This document shows, piece after piece, positions 45,948 through 58,499 of a stretch of 64,000 bases of DNA (the first letter of the stretch is position 1; each line of letters starts with the position of its first letter). The DNA is from Lamellibrachia columna (Eukaryota > Annelida > Polychaeta > Sabellida > Siboglinidae), in contig OY759271.1 in NCBI GenBank assembly GCA_963662155.1, forward strand, positions 20,295,229 to 20,359,228. Direction: 5' to 3'. The notes under the pieces are model-generated. The model ran no database searches. It was not told the origin of the DNA and worked only from the letters and a program-made list of their open reading frames with translations. The translations under genes were made by a program, and so were the position numbers.

Positions 45948-47520
45948 AGTAGTATATGGGGGCATCTGAGAGATCAAAAATGTGCAGATTTTGGGTAAGC
46001 TTCTGATTGGTTGAAATTAGAAATGGAGCGTTCTGATTGGTCGTGCGCTTATTGCCACCAGGGGCGCCACTGTATAATCCCCTATTATCGCTCAAATGTG
46101 CAGATTTTGGGTAAGCATATGGTTGGTCGAGAGCAGTTTCACCACCAGGGGGCGCCACGAGGTAATCCCCTATTATCGCCCCTGAGGCACTATTTTGCGG
46201 TAATATTATCACCAGAGGGCGCTACGGATCAAATGTGTCGACGGTTCTGATTCGTCGAGAGCCGCGACCTGTGACGTCACAGCTCTTCATTTGCATGTCA
46301 CGTGACCTCTCTAAGGAGGCTGCCCTCTTGTTTTGGGACCATGTTGTTTTGCGGTGAAACCGTCACCAGGGGGCGCAACGTGTCATCCCCTATTATCGCC
46401 CCCGAGACATTGTTTTGCGGTAATATTGTCGCCAGGGGCGCTACGTGTCAAACGTGTCGACGGTTCTGATGGGTCGAGAGCCGTCACGTGACGTCATTTT
46501 GTAGTGAAACCGTCACCAGGGGGCGCAACGTGTCATCCCCTATTATCGCCCCCGAGACATTGTTTTGCGGTAATATTGTCACAGCTATTTGCATAAATTA
46601 GCATAAATTACCCAAAACCGTACTCCTTTGCGGTCATACTGTCACCAGGGGCGCCACAGGGACTCATTATGATTGGTCGAGAGCCGTCACGTGACCTATG
46701 ACGCCTATATTTGCATAAATTAGCATATATTGCACCCTTTTCTGTTGAAACTGTCACCAGGAGGCGCTACGGGTCAAGTGTGTCGACGGTTTGTGACCTA
46801 GTTTCGACTGTTCTGATTGGTCGACAGCCGTCACGTGACTTATGACGTCACAGTTCCTCATTTGTATATCACGTGACTTCTCTATAGATGCCGCCATCTT
46901 GTTTTACTGCCATGTTTTTTTGCGATGATACGGTCACCAGGAGGCACTGCTACAACGTCACAGTTCCTCGTTTGCATATCACGTGACCTCTCTATGGAGG
47001 CTGCCATCTTGTTTTGGGGCGTTGTTTTGCGCTGATACGATTACCAGACGGCGCTGCGGGGCAAGGTCGAAGGTCAAATGTCACCGATTTTTATGCTGAT
47101 ACGATTGCCAGTTAGGGTTAGGGTTAGTAACCCTAATTCTGACGTCTGTAGTGAACCCTAATATGGACCCTGTAGGGTTATTAACCCTAATGAAAGGTCA
47201 AAGGTCAAAGATCGCCGATCTGTTGTACTTATGCAATTGCCAGTTAGGGTTAGGGTTAGTAACCCTAATTCTATCGTCTTCGGTTTAATACTGACGATTA
47301 TGACGCGCTTTTCGAGACGTGTCTGGGTACAGAACCGGTATGAACCGGTTCAAACCGGTTTGAAAAACGTAGCCGTACATGTAACCTATGCGACGTATAT
47401 CGCATCGTTGCATTATATCGAGAACCTTTCGACGTATTTCGTTTCGCGTCGACATCTACGTACCACCTATTTCACCTTGAGTCTGCAAGAACACCGCGAG
47501 GTCAAAAGGTCAAGGTCAAC
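45948..47520 (+). repeat. left arm of foldback element
   Basis: Built of diverged subrepeats with ggcgccac/gcgctacg, gtgtcgacggttctgatt, ggtcgagagccgtcacgtga and tgacgtcaca, then paired gttagggttagtaaccctaa blocks and AGGTCA repeats near 47,190. Confidence 0.9.
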
Positions 47521-47603
47521 AAAACAAACACCGTCGCTTTCTGGAACGTTCGAACGAAGTCACGCCTTTTCACCCTGCTAGCAGACTGAAACTTCGTGCA
47601 TGA

Positions 47604-47835
47604 AGCAGGAAAAGTTGGCGGACTTTGGCTTGTGCGTTCCCACTCGTCTTGTCTTTTTTGACACTGGTCAGTCGCAATTGGTAGACTTTTGCTTGTGCGC
47701 TTCCACTCGTCTTGTCTTTTTGACACTGGTCAGTCGCTGTTGGTGGACTTTGGCTTGTGCACTTCCACTCGTCTTGTCTTTTTTGACACTGGTCAGTCGT
47801 TGTTGGTGGACTTTGGCTTGTGCGTTCCCACGTGG
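47604..47835. repeat. four units of a 58-62-bp tandem repeat
   Basis: Unit: ggactttggcttgtgcgttcc, actcgtcttgtctttt, gacactggtcagtcg. The same unit reappears in direct orientation at 51,285-51,735. Confidence 0.9.
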
Positions 47836-47839
47836 CAGA

Positions 47840-50800
47840 CATTTACCACTGTGTGATATGCGTGGAGACATTGACCACAACGTGACATGCATGAAGACAT
47901 TGAATACTATGAGACATGTATGGATACATTTACCGCTGTGTGATATGTATGGAGACGTTCACCACCATGTGATATGTGATATGTGTGGAGACATTTACCT
48001 CTGTGTGATATGTATGGAGACATTTGACACCATGTGGTATGCATGGAGACATTAACTACCATGTGACATGCATGGAGACATTGACTGCTATATGACATGT
48101 ATGGATACATTTATTGCTGTGTGATATGTATGGAGACGTTCACCACCATGTGATATGTGTGGAGACATTTACCCCTGTGTGATATATATGGAGACATTTG
48201 ACACCATGTGGTATGCATGAAGACATTGACTGCATGTGACATGCCTGGAGACATTGACCGTCATGTGACATGCATGGAGACATTTACCGCTGTGTGATAT
48301 GTATGGAGACATTTGATACCATGTGACATGCATGAAGACATTGACTGCTATGAGACATGTATGGATACATTTACCGCTGTGTGATATGTATGGAGACGTT
48401 CACCACCATGTGATATGCGTGGAGACATTTACCTCTGTGTGATATGTATGGAGACATTTGACACCATGTGGTATGCATGGAGACATTGACTACCATGTGA
48501 CATGCATGGAGACATTGACCACCATGTGACATGCATGGAGACATTTACCGTTGTGTGATATGTATAGAGACATTGACCACCATGTGACATGTATGGAGAC
48601 ATTTGACACCATGTGGTATGCATGGAGACATTGACTGCCATATGACATGCATGGAGACATTGACTGCCATGTGACGTGCATGGAGACATTTGACACCATG
48701 TGGTATGCATGGAGACATTGACTGCAATATGGAGACATTGACTGCCATATGGAGACATTGAATGCCATGTAACGTGCATGGAGACATTGACCACCATGTA
48801 ACATGCATGGGGACATTTACCGTTGTGTGATATGTATGGAGACATTTGACACCATGTGATATGCATGGAGACATTTACCACTGTGTGATATGCGTGGAGA
48901 CATTGACCACAATGTGACATGCATGGAGACATTGACTGCTATGTGACACGTATGGAGACATTTACCACTGTGTGATATGTATGGAGACGTTTACCACCAT
49001 GTGATATGCGTGTAGACATTGACCCTCATGTGACATGCATGGAGACATTTACCACTGTGTGATATGTACGGAGACATTTTACACCATGTGATATGCATGG
49101 ATACATTGACCGCCATGTAACATGCATGGTGACATTGACCACCATATGATATGCATGGAGACATTTGGTACCATTTGATGTGCATGGAGACATTGACTAC
49201 CATGTGACATGCATGGAGACATTGACCGCCATGTGATATGTATGGAGAAATTGACCGCCATGTGTCATGTATGGAGACATTTACCACCATGTGATATGTG
49301 TGGAGACATTTACGCCTGTGTGATATGTATGGAGACATTTGACATCATGTGATATGCGTGGAGACATTGACCGGCTTGTGACATGCATGGAGACATTTAC
49401 CACTGTGTGATATGTATGCAGACATTGACCGTCATATGGTATGCATGGAGACATTGACCACCATGTGACATGCATGGAGACATCGACTGCTATGTGACAT
49501 GTATGGAGACATTTACTGCTGTGTGATATGTATGGAGACGTTCACCACCATGTGATATGTGTGGAGACATTTACCCCTGTGTGATATATATGGAGACATT
49601 TGACACCATGTGGTATGCATGAAGACATTGACTGCCATATGACATGCCTGGAGACATTGACCGTCATGTGACATGCATGGAGACATTTACCGCTGTGTGA
49701 TATGTATGGAGACATTTGACACCATGTGACATGCATGGAGACATTTACCACTGTGTGATATGCGTGGAGACATTGACCACAACGTGACATGCATGAAGAC
49801 ATTGACTGCTATGAGACATGTATGGATACATTTACCGCTGTGTGACATGCATGGTGACATTGACTGCCATGTGACGTGCATGGAGACATTGCCCGCAATG
49901 TAACATGTATGGAGACATTTGACACCATGTGGTATGCATGGAGACATTGACTGCCATATGACATGCATGGAGACATTGAATGCCATGTAACGTGCATGGA
50001 GACATTGACCACCATGTGACATGCATGGGGACATTTACCATTGTTTGATATGTATGGAGACATTTGACACCATGTGACATGCATGGAGACATTTACCACT
50101 GTGTGATATGCGTGGAGACATTGACCACAATGTGACATGCATGGAGACATTGACTGCTATGTGACACGTATGGAGACATTTACCACTGTGTGATATGTAT
50201 GGAGACGTTTACCACCATGTGATATGTGTGGAGACATTTAACCCTGTGTGATATGTATGGAGACATTTGACACCATGTGATACGCGTGTAGACATTGACC
50301 CTCATGTGACATGCATGGAGACATTTACCACCGTGTGATATGCATGGATACATTGACCGTCATGTAACATGCATGGTGACATTGACCACCATATGATATG
50401 CATGGAGACATTTGATACCATTTGATATGCATGGAGACATTGACTACCATGTGACATGCATGGAGACATTGACCGCCATGTGACATGTATGGAGACATTT
50501 ACCGCTGTGTGATATGTATGGAGACATTTACCACCATGTGATATGTGTGGAGACATTTACGCCTTTGTGATATGTATGGAGACATTTGACATCGTGTGAT
50601 ATGCGTGGAGACATTGACCGTCATGTGACATGCATGGAGACATTTACCACTGTGTGATATGTTTGCAGACATTGACCGTCATATGGTATGCATGGAGACT
50701 TTGACCGCCATGTGACATGCATGGAGACATTGACCGCCATGTGACATGCATGGAGACATCGACTGCCATGAGACATGCATGGAGACATTCACCACCATGT

Positions 50801-50860
50801 GATATGTGTGGAGACATTTACCACTGTGTGATATGCGTGGAGACATTGAACACAACTTGA
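47840..50860. repeat. 29-bp minisatellite, about 100 units
   Basis: Unit like catgtgacatgcatggagac plus attgaccac. Because 29 is not a multiple of three, three units make a 29-residue peptide repeat on the minus strand (MSPCMSHCGQ and so on) free of stops, which explains the many long open frames. Confidence 0.93.
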
Positions 50861-51284
50861 AGAAAACTAGACACTGTCATACGCAACTTGAAGAAAACAA
50901 GACATTGTCACACACAACTTGAAGAAAAACAAGACATTGTCATACACAACGGTTCAATGCAGGCTATCTACGAGCCAACAACTATGTGATGATAGGGTTG
51001 GCAAACAGCACTGTCTCGATGCAGGCTATCTAGGGTTATACAACCGACAACAGGTTGGATTACACCTCTTTCCAAACCACCACCACCACGGAACACGGGC
51101 GGTCGTCATGTGATATGCGTGGAGACATTGACCACTGTGTGATATGTATGGAGACATTTACCACTGTCTCAATGCAGTACTGTCTCAATGCAGGCTATCG
51201 AGGGTTATACAACCGACAACAGGTTGGGGTTACACCTTTTTTCCGTACCGCCACTGACGGCGCCGACACGGAGCACGCGCGTGT
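50861..51284. repeat. short mixed repeats
   Basis: Three copies of aacttgaagaaaa-caagacattgtca (50,858-50,945) and two or more copies of atgcaggctatctagggtta with acaaccgacaacaggttgg. Confidence 0.8.
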
Positions 51285-51735
51285 TGGTGGACTTTGGCTT
51301 GTGCGCTCCCACTCGTCTTTTCTTTTTGACACTGGTCAGCCGCTGTTGGTGGACTTTGACTTTTGCTTTGCGACGATACGATCGCCAGACGCTGTTGGTG
51401 GACTTTGACTTGTGCGCTCCCACTCGTCTTGTCTTTTTCATACTGGTCAGTCACTGTTGGTGGACTTTGACTTGTGCCTTTCCACTCGTCATGTCTTTTT
51501 CACACTGGTCAGTCGCTGTTGGTGGACTTTGACTTGTGTGCGTCCACTCGTGTTGTCTTTTTTGACATTGGTCAGTCGTTGTTGGTGGACTTTGACTTGC
51601 GCGCTCCCACTCGTCTTGTTTTTTTGACACTGATCAGCCGCTGTTGGTGGACTTTGACTTTTGCTTTGCGATGATACGACCGCCAGACGCTGTTGGTGGA
51701 CTTTGACTTGTACACTCCCACTCGTCTTGTCTGCA
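51285..51735. repeat. seven or so units of the 58-62-bp tandem repeat
   Basis: Same unit and orientation as 47,604-47,835, with an additional variant containing ttttgctttgcgacgatacg. Confidence 0.88.
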
Positions 51736-51795
51736 GGTAATCTAGGGTTATACAACCGACATCTGGTTGGGGTTAGGCTTTTCCGTACCTTGACC

Positions 51796-53386
51796 TTGAC
51801 CTTTTGACCTCGCGGTGTTCTTGCAGACTCATGGTGAAATAGGTGGTACGTAGATGTCGACGCGAAACGAAATACGTCGAAAGGTTCTCGATATAATGCA
51901 ACGATGCGATATACGTCGCATAGCTTACATGGACGGCTACGTTTTTCCCGCTGCATGCACGAACTTTCGTCCGCTAGGTTTCAGTCTGCTAGCAGGGTGA
52001 AAATGCGGGATGGTGTTTCTTTTCGTGAGCGTGGACAATTCCATGACGTCGTTCGAACGATCCAGAAAAGAAGAAAAAACTACATTCGAACCGGTTCATA
52101 CCGGTTCTGTACCCAGAACAGATCGGCGATCTTTGACCTTTGACCTTTCATTAGGGTTAATAACCCTACAGGGTCCATATTAGGGTTCACTACAGACGTC
52201 AGAATTAGGGTTACTAACCCTAACCGTAACTGGCAATCGTATCAGCATAAAATCGGTGACCTTTGACCTTCGACCTTGCCCCGTTATATGCAAATGAGGA
52301 ACTGTGACGTTGTAGCAGCGCCTCCTGGTGAGCGTATCATCGCAAAACAACATGGCAGTAAAACAAGATGGCGGCATCTATAGAGAAGTCACGTGATATA
52401 CAAATGAGGAACTGTGACGTCATAAGTCACGTGACGGCTGTCGACCAATTAGAACAGTCGAAACTAGGTCACAAACCGTCGACACACTTGACCCGTAGCG
52501 CCTCCTGGTGACAGTTTCAACAGAAAAGGGTGCAATATATGCTAATTTATGCAAATATAGGCGTCATAGGTCACGTGACGGCTCTCGACCAATCATAATG
52601 AGTCCCTGTGGCGCCCCTGGTGACAGTATGACCGCAAAGGAGTGCGATTTTTTGTAATTTATGCTAATTTATGCAAATAGCTGTGACGTCATAGGTCACG
52701 TGACGGCTCTCGACCCATCAGAACCATCGACACGTTTGACACGTAGCGCCCCTGGCGACAATATTACCGCAAAACAATGTCTCGGGGGCGATAATAGGGG
52801 ATGACACGTTGCGCCCCCTGGTGACGGTTTCACTACAAAATGACGTCACGTGACGGTTCTCGACCCATCAGAACCGTCGACACGTTTGACACGTAGCGCC
52901 CCTGGCGACAATATTACCGCAAAACAATGTCTCGGAGGCGATAATAGGGGATGACACATTGCGCCCCTGGTGACGGTTTCACCGCAAAACAACATGGTCC
53001 CAAAACAAGAGGGCAGCCTCCTTAGAGAGGTCACGTGACATGCAAATGAAGAGCTGTGACGTCACAAGTCACGTGACGGCTCTCGACGAATCAGAACCGT
53101 CGACACACTTGATCCGTAGCGCCCTCTGGTGACAATATTACCGCAAAACAGTGCCTCATGGGCGATAATAGGGGATTACCTCGTGGCGCTCCCTGGTGGT
53201 GAAACTGCTCTCGACCAATCAGATGCTTACCCAAAATCTGCACATTTGAGCGATAATAGGGGATTATACAGTGGCGCCCCTGGTGGCAATAAGCGCACGA
53301 CCAATCAGAACGCTCCATTTCAACCAATCAGAAGCTTACCCAAAATCTGCACATTTTTGATCACTCAGATGCCCCCATATACTACT
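51796..53386 (-). repeat. right arm of foldback element
   Basis: Reverse complement of 45,948-47,520. Differences include a 10-bp deletion next to the seaward end (tggttgaaatggagcg against tggttgaaattagaaatggagcg) and scattered substitutions. Confidence 0.9.
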
Positions 53387-53775
53387 GGTTTTCAGCACTT
53401 CACTCTTTACTGTATATTCGATCGTATATTCGATCGGTAGTGGCGGTACCTATGAGACTTACATATAAGGTCGCTAGGGGCGCTGTTTTAAAGAAAACAG
53501 TTCAAGACAATACATATGTATGGCACAAACATTTCACACTGTTAAAGAAAATGTCTAAAAAAAATTCACAAATTATGTATGTTTCATGGTTTCGCTACTT
53601 CACTCTTTCGCTACTTTGGTATTTTGCTACTTTGGTTGTTTTGCTAATTCACTACTTTGCTACTTCGCTGTTTTGCTACTTCACTGTTTCGCTACTTTGC
53701 TACTTCACACATTTGTTACTTCATTACTTCTCGCTCTTTCGGCGTTTTGCTAATTCATTGTTTCGATTATTAAAC
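53387..53775. repeat. dispersed motif and quasi-tandem CTACTTCGCT array
   Basis: Carries gatcgtatattcgatcgg (a short repeat of tattcgatcg), the dispersed ggtcgctaggggcgctg (53,470), and an array like that at 44,311 from about 53,590. Confidence 0.75.
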
Positions 53776-56345
53776 ATGGCGGCCAATAATGTAGGGCAGT
53801 CGAGAGCTGACACGAGAAAGAATAGAAAAAGAAACGCGAATCAACAAGATTTGCCATCCAAGCCAAAGGCCCAGATGGCAAGTGGACAAGGAAGCCATTG
53901 GCTTATCGAGAGTCCAACAATGTTCATCTACTTATAACCCGCCCTCCTGAAATATGTGTCAACCTTGTTTTTAAACATATTCACGCTGCTAGCAGTTACA
54001 CAATCTGTAGACAATTTGTTCCATTCATTTATTGTCCTCTGTGAGAACGAGTGCTTCCTGATGTCCAATCTACATTGATCCTTTACTAATTTTACCTCAT
54101 GTCCTCTAGTTCTGCTATCCTTCTTGAGTGAGAAAAACATATTTCTATCAATATTTTCATACCCATTCAATATCTTAAAAACTTCAATCTGATCTCCTCT
54201 TAACGTCCCTGTCTCTAGAGTTGTTAAACCACATTCTTTCAGGCGTTCTTCATAACTAAGGTCTCTAAGTTGTGGAATCATTTTAGTTGCTCTCCTTTGT
54301 ATGCGTTCAAGCGTATCTATATCCTTCTTATGATATGGTCTCCATGCTTGTATACATTATTCTAAATGAGGTCTAACTATTGCTTTATAAAGAGGTATAA
54401 TTAACTTTGTTCCCTTGTATGTTATGTTTCTTCTAATCAATCCAAGAATTTGATTACCCTTTGAAGCTGCAATACCACACTGCTCTGAAACTTTCATATC
54501 AGCGCTTATTGTAACTCCTAAGTCCTTTTCTTTTACAGTAGTACCCAGAACAGTATTTCCCATTTTATAGTTTACATTCAAGTTCCCATGTCCTGTATGT
54601 AGGCATTTACATTTCCCAAAACTGAACAGCATATGCCATTTCTCAGACCATTTCACTAATCTGTCTAGATCGTTTTGTAAATGTTGTTTATCACCATCAG
54701 TATTAACCTTTCTAAACAGTTTTGTGTCATTCGCAAATTTCAGTACGTTACTTGTTATACTGTCGTCCAAGTCATTGATATATATTAAGAATAATATAGG
54801 TCCTAATACTGATCATTGAGGTACCCCACTCAAAACCGATTTCCAATTTGAAACTTCTCCATCTACTACAACTCGTTGTCTTCTGTCAGTCAGCCATTGT
54901 TCAATCCAGTCAGTTATGCTATCCCCGATACCATGGGCTTTTAATTTAAGTAGTAATCTTTGATGTGGCCCTTTGTCAAAAGCTTTCTGAAAATCTAAGT
55001 AAATAATATCTACTGGCGATCCCACGTCTATCCACTTAGTGATTTCTTCCAAAAAACATAACATATTTGTTAAGCATGACCTCGCTTTAAGGAATCCATG
55101 TTGAGATGAATTTAATAATTTATGCTTAACGAGGAAGTCCACCATATGGTCTTTAATTAACCTTTCTAATAATTTTCAAATCACTGACGTTAAACTCACT
55201 GGTCTGTAATTTTCTGACTTATTTCTCGAACCCTTTTTAAATAATGGTATGATGTTTGCTTCTTTCCATTCAAACGGAACAACTCCCTCTTTTAATGACA
55301 AGTTGAATACTCTTGCAAGTGGTATACTGATTTGTTCTACTGTTTCCATTAGTAATTTTGGAGGAATCCCATCCACTCCCGGTGATTTGTTATCCTTCAT
55401 TGCCTTTATTTTCTTAGCTACCAATTCTGGATTTACAACTAACGGACCTAAATAGTCAGATTTAGCTTCCTGAAATTTAGCATCAGCAACTGGTAATGAA
55501 CTAATATCTTCTTTGGTAAACACAGAACTGAAGTAACCATTTAGGTCTTTCGCCATTAAAAACCCCTGTGATACTATATTTCCAGCACTGTCTTCTAGAG
55601 GTCCAACCTTGTCTTGTACGTTTTGTTTATTCCTGACATATGCATAAAAACTCTTGCTGTCATGTTTTATGTTACATGCTAGTTTTTGCTCATAGCTTCT
55701 TTTAGATTGTCTTATTTCAGTTGTAGCTGCATTAAGTGCCTCGCTTCGAGAACCTCGTAGAAACTGATACAGAGGTTCACGAAATATCCGTACACGCACA
55801 GGTGGAGAAAGCTGTTAGTGATGCATTGAAAAACGTCAAGACAAGCGACGCAACGAAAGGCACCAAATCAAAATCGAATGGCGACAACCTTCCGCTCGAC
55901 ATCGGCTGCATTATCGCCCAGGTGATCTCTGCCTTAGAGCCGCTGTTGGTGAAAGCGGTCGTTAACGCGACGGAAACCGCAGTGGCACAGATCTGCGAAT
56001 CAAATGCAAAACAAAGTGAAGTGAACAATCTGAGGAATGATTTCCAACTATTGAAATTCGAGTTAGACCGTCTGAACCAATATAGCCGTAGAGATTCCGT
56101 CAGAAGTTTAAGCTTAGCTTAGTTAAATCATTTGTCTTATATGTATTGTATCAGTGCAATATAGTATTTTTTTGGGGGGAATGCGATATATGTTTTTAAC
56201 TTCTTGCATTTCCTTTCAACATTTTCTAATTGTCTATCTATAATTATGTGTTCATTGTTCCACATTTGTGGTAGTTATGTTTACAACTATGTACGATTGA
56301 AAGTGTACATGTATCGATTATGTTGAATAAAATTCAATTCAATTC
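53776..56345 (+). mobile_element. LINE ORF1 remnant split by another LINE
   Basis: ATG 53,776 starts MAANNVGQSRADTRKNRKRN, a basic N-terminus. It is interrupted near 53,920. The frame resumes near 55,745 with ETDTEVHEISVHAQVEKAVS and, after a helical region, ELDRLNQYSRRDSVR, the coiled-coil/QYSRR boundary typical of LINE ORF1 proteins. It stops at 56,120. A 3' tail with AATAAA and three attca units (56,326-56,345) ends the element, so ORF1 was already internally shortened. Confidence 0.65.
53921..55745 (-). pseudogene. CR1/jockey-like LINE ORF2 reverse transcriptase, 5'-truncated
   Basis: Reads right to left: KNQNVQDKVGPLEDS pre-RT region, MKDNKSPGVDGIPPKLL, WKEANIIPLFKKGSRNKSEN, YRPVSLTSVI, stop near 55,178, QHGFLKARSCLTNML, VDIIYLDFQKAFDKGPHQRL, SGVPQ and a stop near 54,813, FANDTKLF (the catalytic FADD changed to FAND), then LERIQRRATKMIPQLRDLSY and the end RRAGYK at 53,928. 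Three or more stops. It is inserted in reverse inside the ORF1 remnant above. Confidence 0.9.
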
Positions 56346-56870
56346 ACTAGTTCACTATTTTGCTACTTCACTGTTTTGTTACTTCGCTACTTTGGGTGTC
56401 TTGCTGTCTCGTTGTTTCACTACTTCACTGTTTTGCTTCTTCGCTACTTTGCTACTTTGTTTTCCTACTTCATTAATTCGCTGCTTCAGTGTTTTGCTAC
56501 ACATCTACTTCGCTACTTTGGCTGTTTTGTTGTTTTGCTACTTCGTTGCCTCATTACTGCGCTACTGTTTTGTTACTTTGCTACTTTGGCTGTCTCGCTG
56601 TCTCCTTGTTTTGCTGTTTCACTGTTTTGCTACTTCGCTACTTTGGCCGTCTCGCTGTTTCATTGTTTTGCTACTTCACAGTTTCGGTACTTCACTGTTT
56701 TGCTACTTCACTGTTTCGTTTCTTCGCTACATCGCTACTTTGGTTGTTTCATTGATTAACTGTTTTAGTTGTTTCATTGTTTTGCTACATTGTTGTCTTG
56801 TTACCGCGCTATTTTGTTACCTTGCTACTTCGTTGCATTGGTATTTCACTGCTTCAAATGTTATAAAAAT
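56346..56870. repeat. quasi-tandem CTACTTCGCTGTTTTG array
   Basis: As at 44,311 and 53,590. It ends with cttcaaatgttataaaaatatcacag, which resembles the end of the first array at 44,680. Confidence 0.8.
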
Positions 56871-56911
56871 ATCACAGTGTCATGTTTTAAGAAAAATAGA
56901 GAGAGTGGTAG

Positions 56912-57132
56912 TTGTAGAGTCAGCGAGCGCACGTGTAACGTTAATTGCTTCTTCTCCTGAACTCGATACTGTCGACGTCCCTTCCGACCCGGAAATACCA
57001 TTGGAGAAGTGCATACAAACGTTGGAAGCGGAAATGAAGCAGACTTTTGCGAGGTGCATGGGAGAACTGATCGTGAAACGCGCAAACGACCATTGCGAGG
57101 GCCGTCAGATCGACTACCCTAGCCAACTGTAA
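56912..57132 (+). pseudogene. Cys-rich small protein, partial copy A
   Basis: Reads SPELDTVDVPSDPEIPLEKC, EMKQTFARCMGELIVKRAND and CEGRQIDYPSQL then TAA. It is an inverted, about 90% identical copy of the exon at 59,539. Here the second Cys of C-x-G-C and the His of DHPSQ are changed to Arg and Tyr. Confidence 0.6.
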
Positions 57133-57351
57133 CTATTGCAAACTCTCAAAACATAAACTTCCAACTCACAAACTTTCAACACACAAACTTTCCACTTACA
57201 CGCACGCACCCATCCATCCATGCATGCATCCATAAATACATACATATATACATAAATACATACATACATACATACATACATACATACATACATACATACA
57301 TACATACATACATACATACATACATACATACATACACGCATACATGCACAC

Positions 57352-57382
<31 letters not shown>

Positions 57383-58020
57383 CATACATACATACATACA
57401 TACATACATACATACATACAGATTTCCAAATCACAAACTTTCAACACACAAACTTCCAACTTATAAACTTTCATGTTACAAACTTTCGACTTACAAACTT
57501 GTCAAATCATGAACGTTTGAACTGATAAACTTCCAACTTTTAGATTTCCAAATTGCAAACTTTCAACTTACAAACTTACAGACCTCCAACTAACAAACTT
57601 TCAACTTGCAAACTTCCAACTTACAAATTTCCAACTTCGAAACTTCCAACTAACAAACTTCCAACTTGCAAACTTACAAATTACAAATGTCCAACTTCGA
57701 AACTTCCAACTCACAGACTTCCAACTTGCAAACTTTCAACTTACAAACTTCCAACTTACAAATTTAATGTTACAAACTTTTCAAATCATAAACTTCATGT
57801 CATAAACTTTTCATGTTAGAAACTTCCAATTTACAAATGTCCATGTAACAAACTTTCAACTTACAAACTTCCAAATCACAAATTTTTCAAATCATAAACT
57901 TTAAAATTATTAACTTCATGTAACAAACTTCCAACTTGCAAACTTTCATGTTACAAACTTCCGACTTACAAACTTCATGTCACAAACTTGTCACGCACGC
58001 ACACATGCACACACTTTTAA
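57133..58020. repeat. ACAAACTTCCAACTT array with (TACA)n
   Basis: Degenerate 10-20-bp units of acaaacttccaactt. A (TACA)n microsatellite lies at 57,236-57,420. Confidence 0.9.
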
Positions 58021-58499
58021 CTCACAAACTTCGAGGCAACGATACAATGAAGCAGCGAAACAACGAAGTTTTGACCTGAGGACAAAACATGCATTTTCTG
58101 GAAATTGTATTACCAACGTCTGGTTGGTAATGTAATTTTCCGGTTCTTTAACCCTAATTTTTTTTTTTATAGGTAACCCTGAAGTATTTCGATCACTCCA
58201 CGCTAGGTGGCGCTGGTGGTTGGCGTTAATTTGAGTCACTTACTGTGGCGCCACCTTGCGGGCATAAGCTGCTACCGCCGCCGCCGCCGCCGCCACCACC
58301 ACCTAATTGCTTCATTACCTAACCGCTAGGTGCCGTTATGTTGTATGAACGTCACTTCGGAAGTCACGTGGCTGTCACTGCCATCCGGACTTGAACCACT
58401 GAAAAATGGTCGCTACACAGACGCTTCCTTGACACCGATTTACTTGCATGATTTGGACTTTTTTCGACGTATAACATTTTGTGGCAGCATAACATTTTG
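58021..58499. other. spacer with GCC run
   Basis: Contains cgctaggtggcgctggtgg, gtggcgccaccttgcggg and a GCC/CAC run (58,276-58,303). Similar blocks recur at 60,505-60,620. No gene recognised. Confidence 0.6.

Larger units (their letters stand above)
45948..53386. mobile_element. 7.4-kb foldback-type element with 1.6-kb inverted arms
   Basis: Ends AGTAGTATATGGGGGC at 45,948 and its reverse complement at 53,386. The arms are near identical over about 1.57-1.59 kb with small indels. The centre is tandem repeats only, and I find no credible gene. Flanking six bases are ggtgga (left) and ggtttt (right), so a perfect duplication is not seen. Terminal AGTAGTA and repeated gcgcccc-tggtg words are shared with the Polinton ends, so it may be a non-autonomous relative; this is inference. 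Confidence 0.8.

Noticed and set aside
48429..50150. Cys/His/Met-rich open frames over the 29-bp repeat
   Set aside because: Explained by the repeat unit length and composition; no start context or domain.
47840..50860. CRISPR-like array
   Set aside because: Units are contiguous with no spacers, and the context is a eukaryotic transposon.
53387..53392. Perfect 6-bp target duplication of the foldback element
   Set aside because: Only ggt of ggtgga and ggtttt agree, so I do not claim one.
57114..57434. Tyr/Val/Cys/Met repeat peptide on the minus strand
   Set aside because: Translation of (TACA)n.
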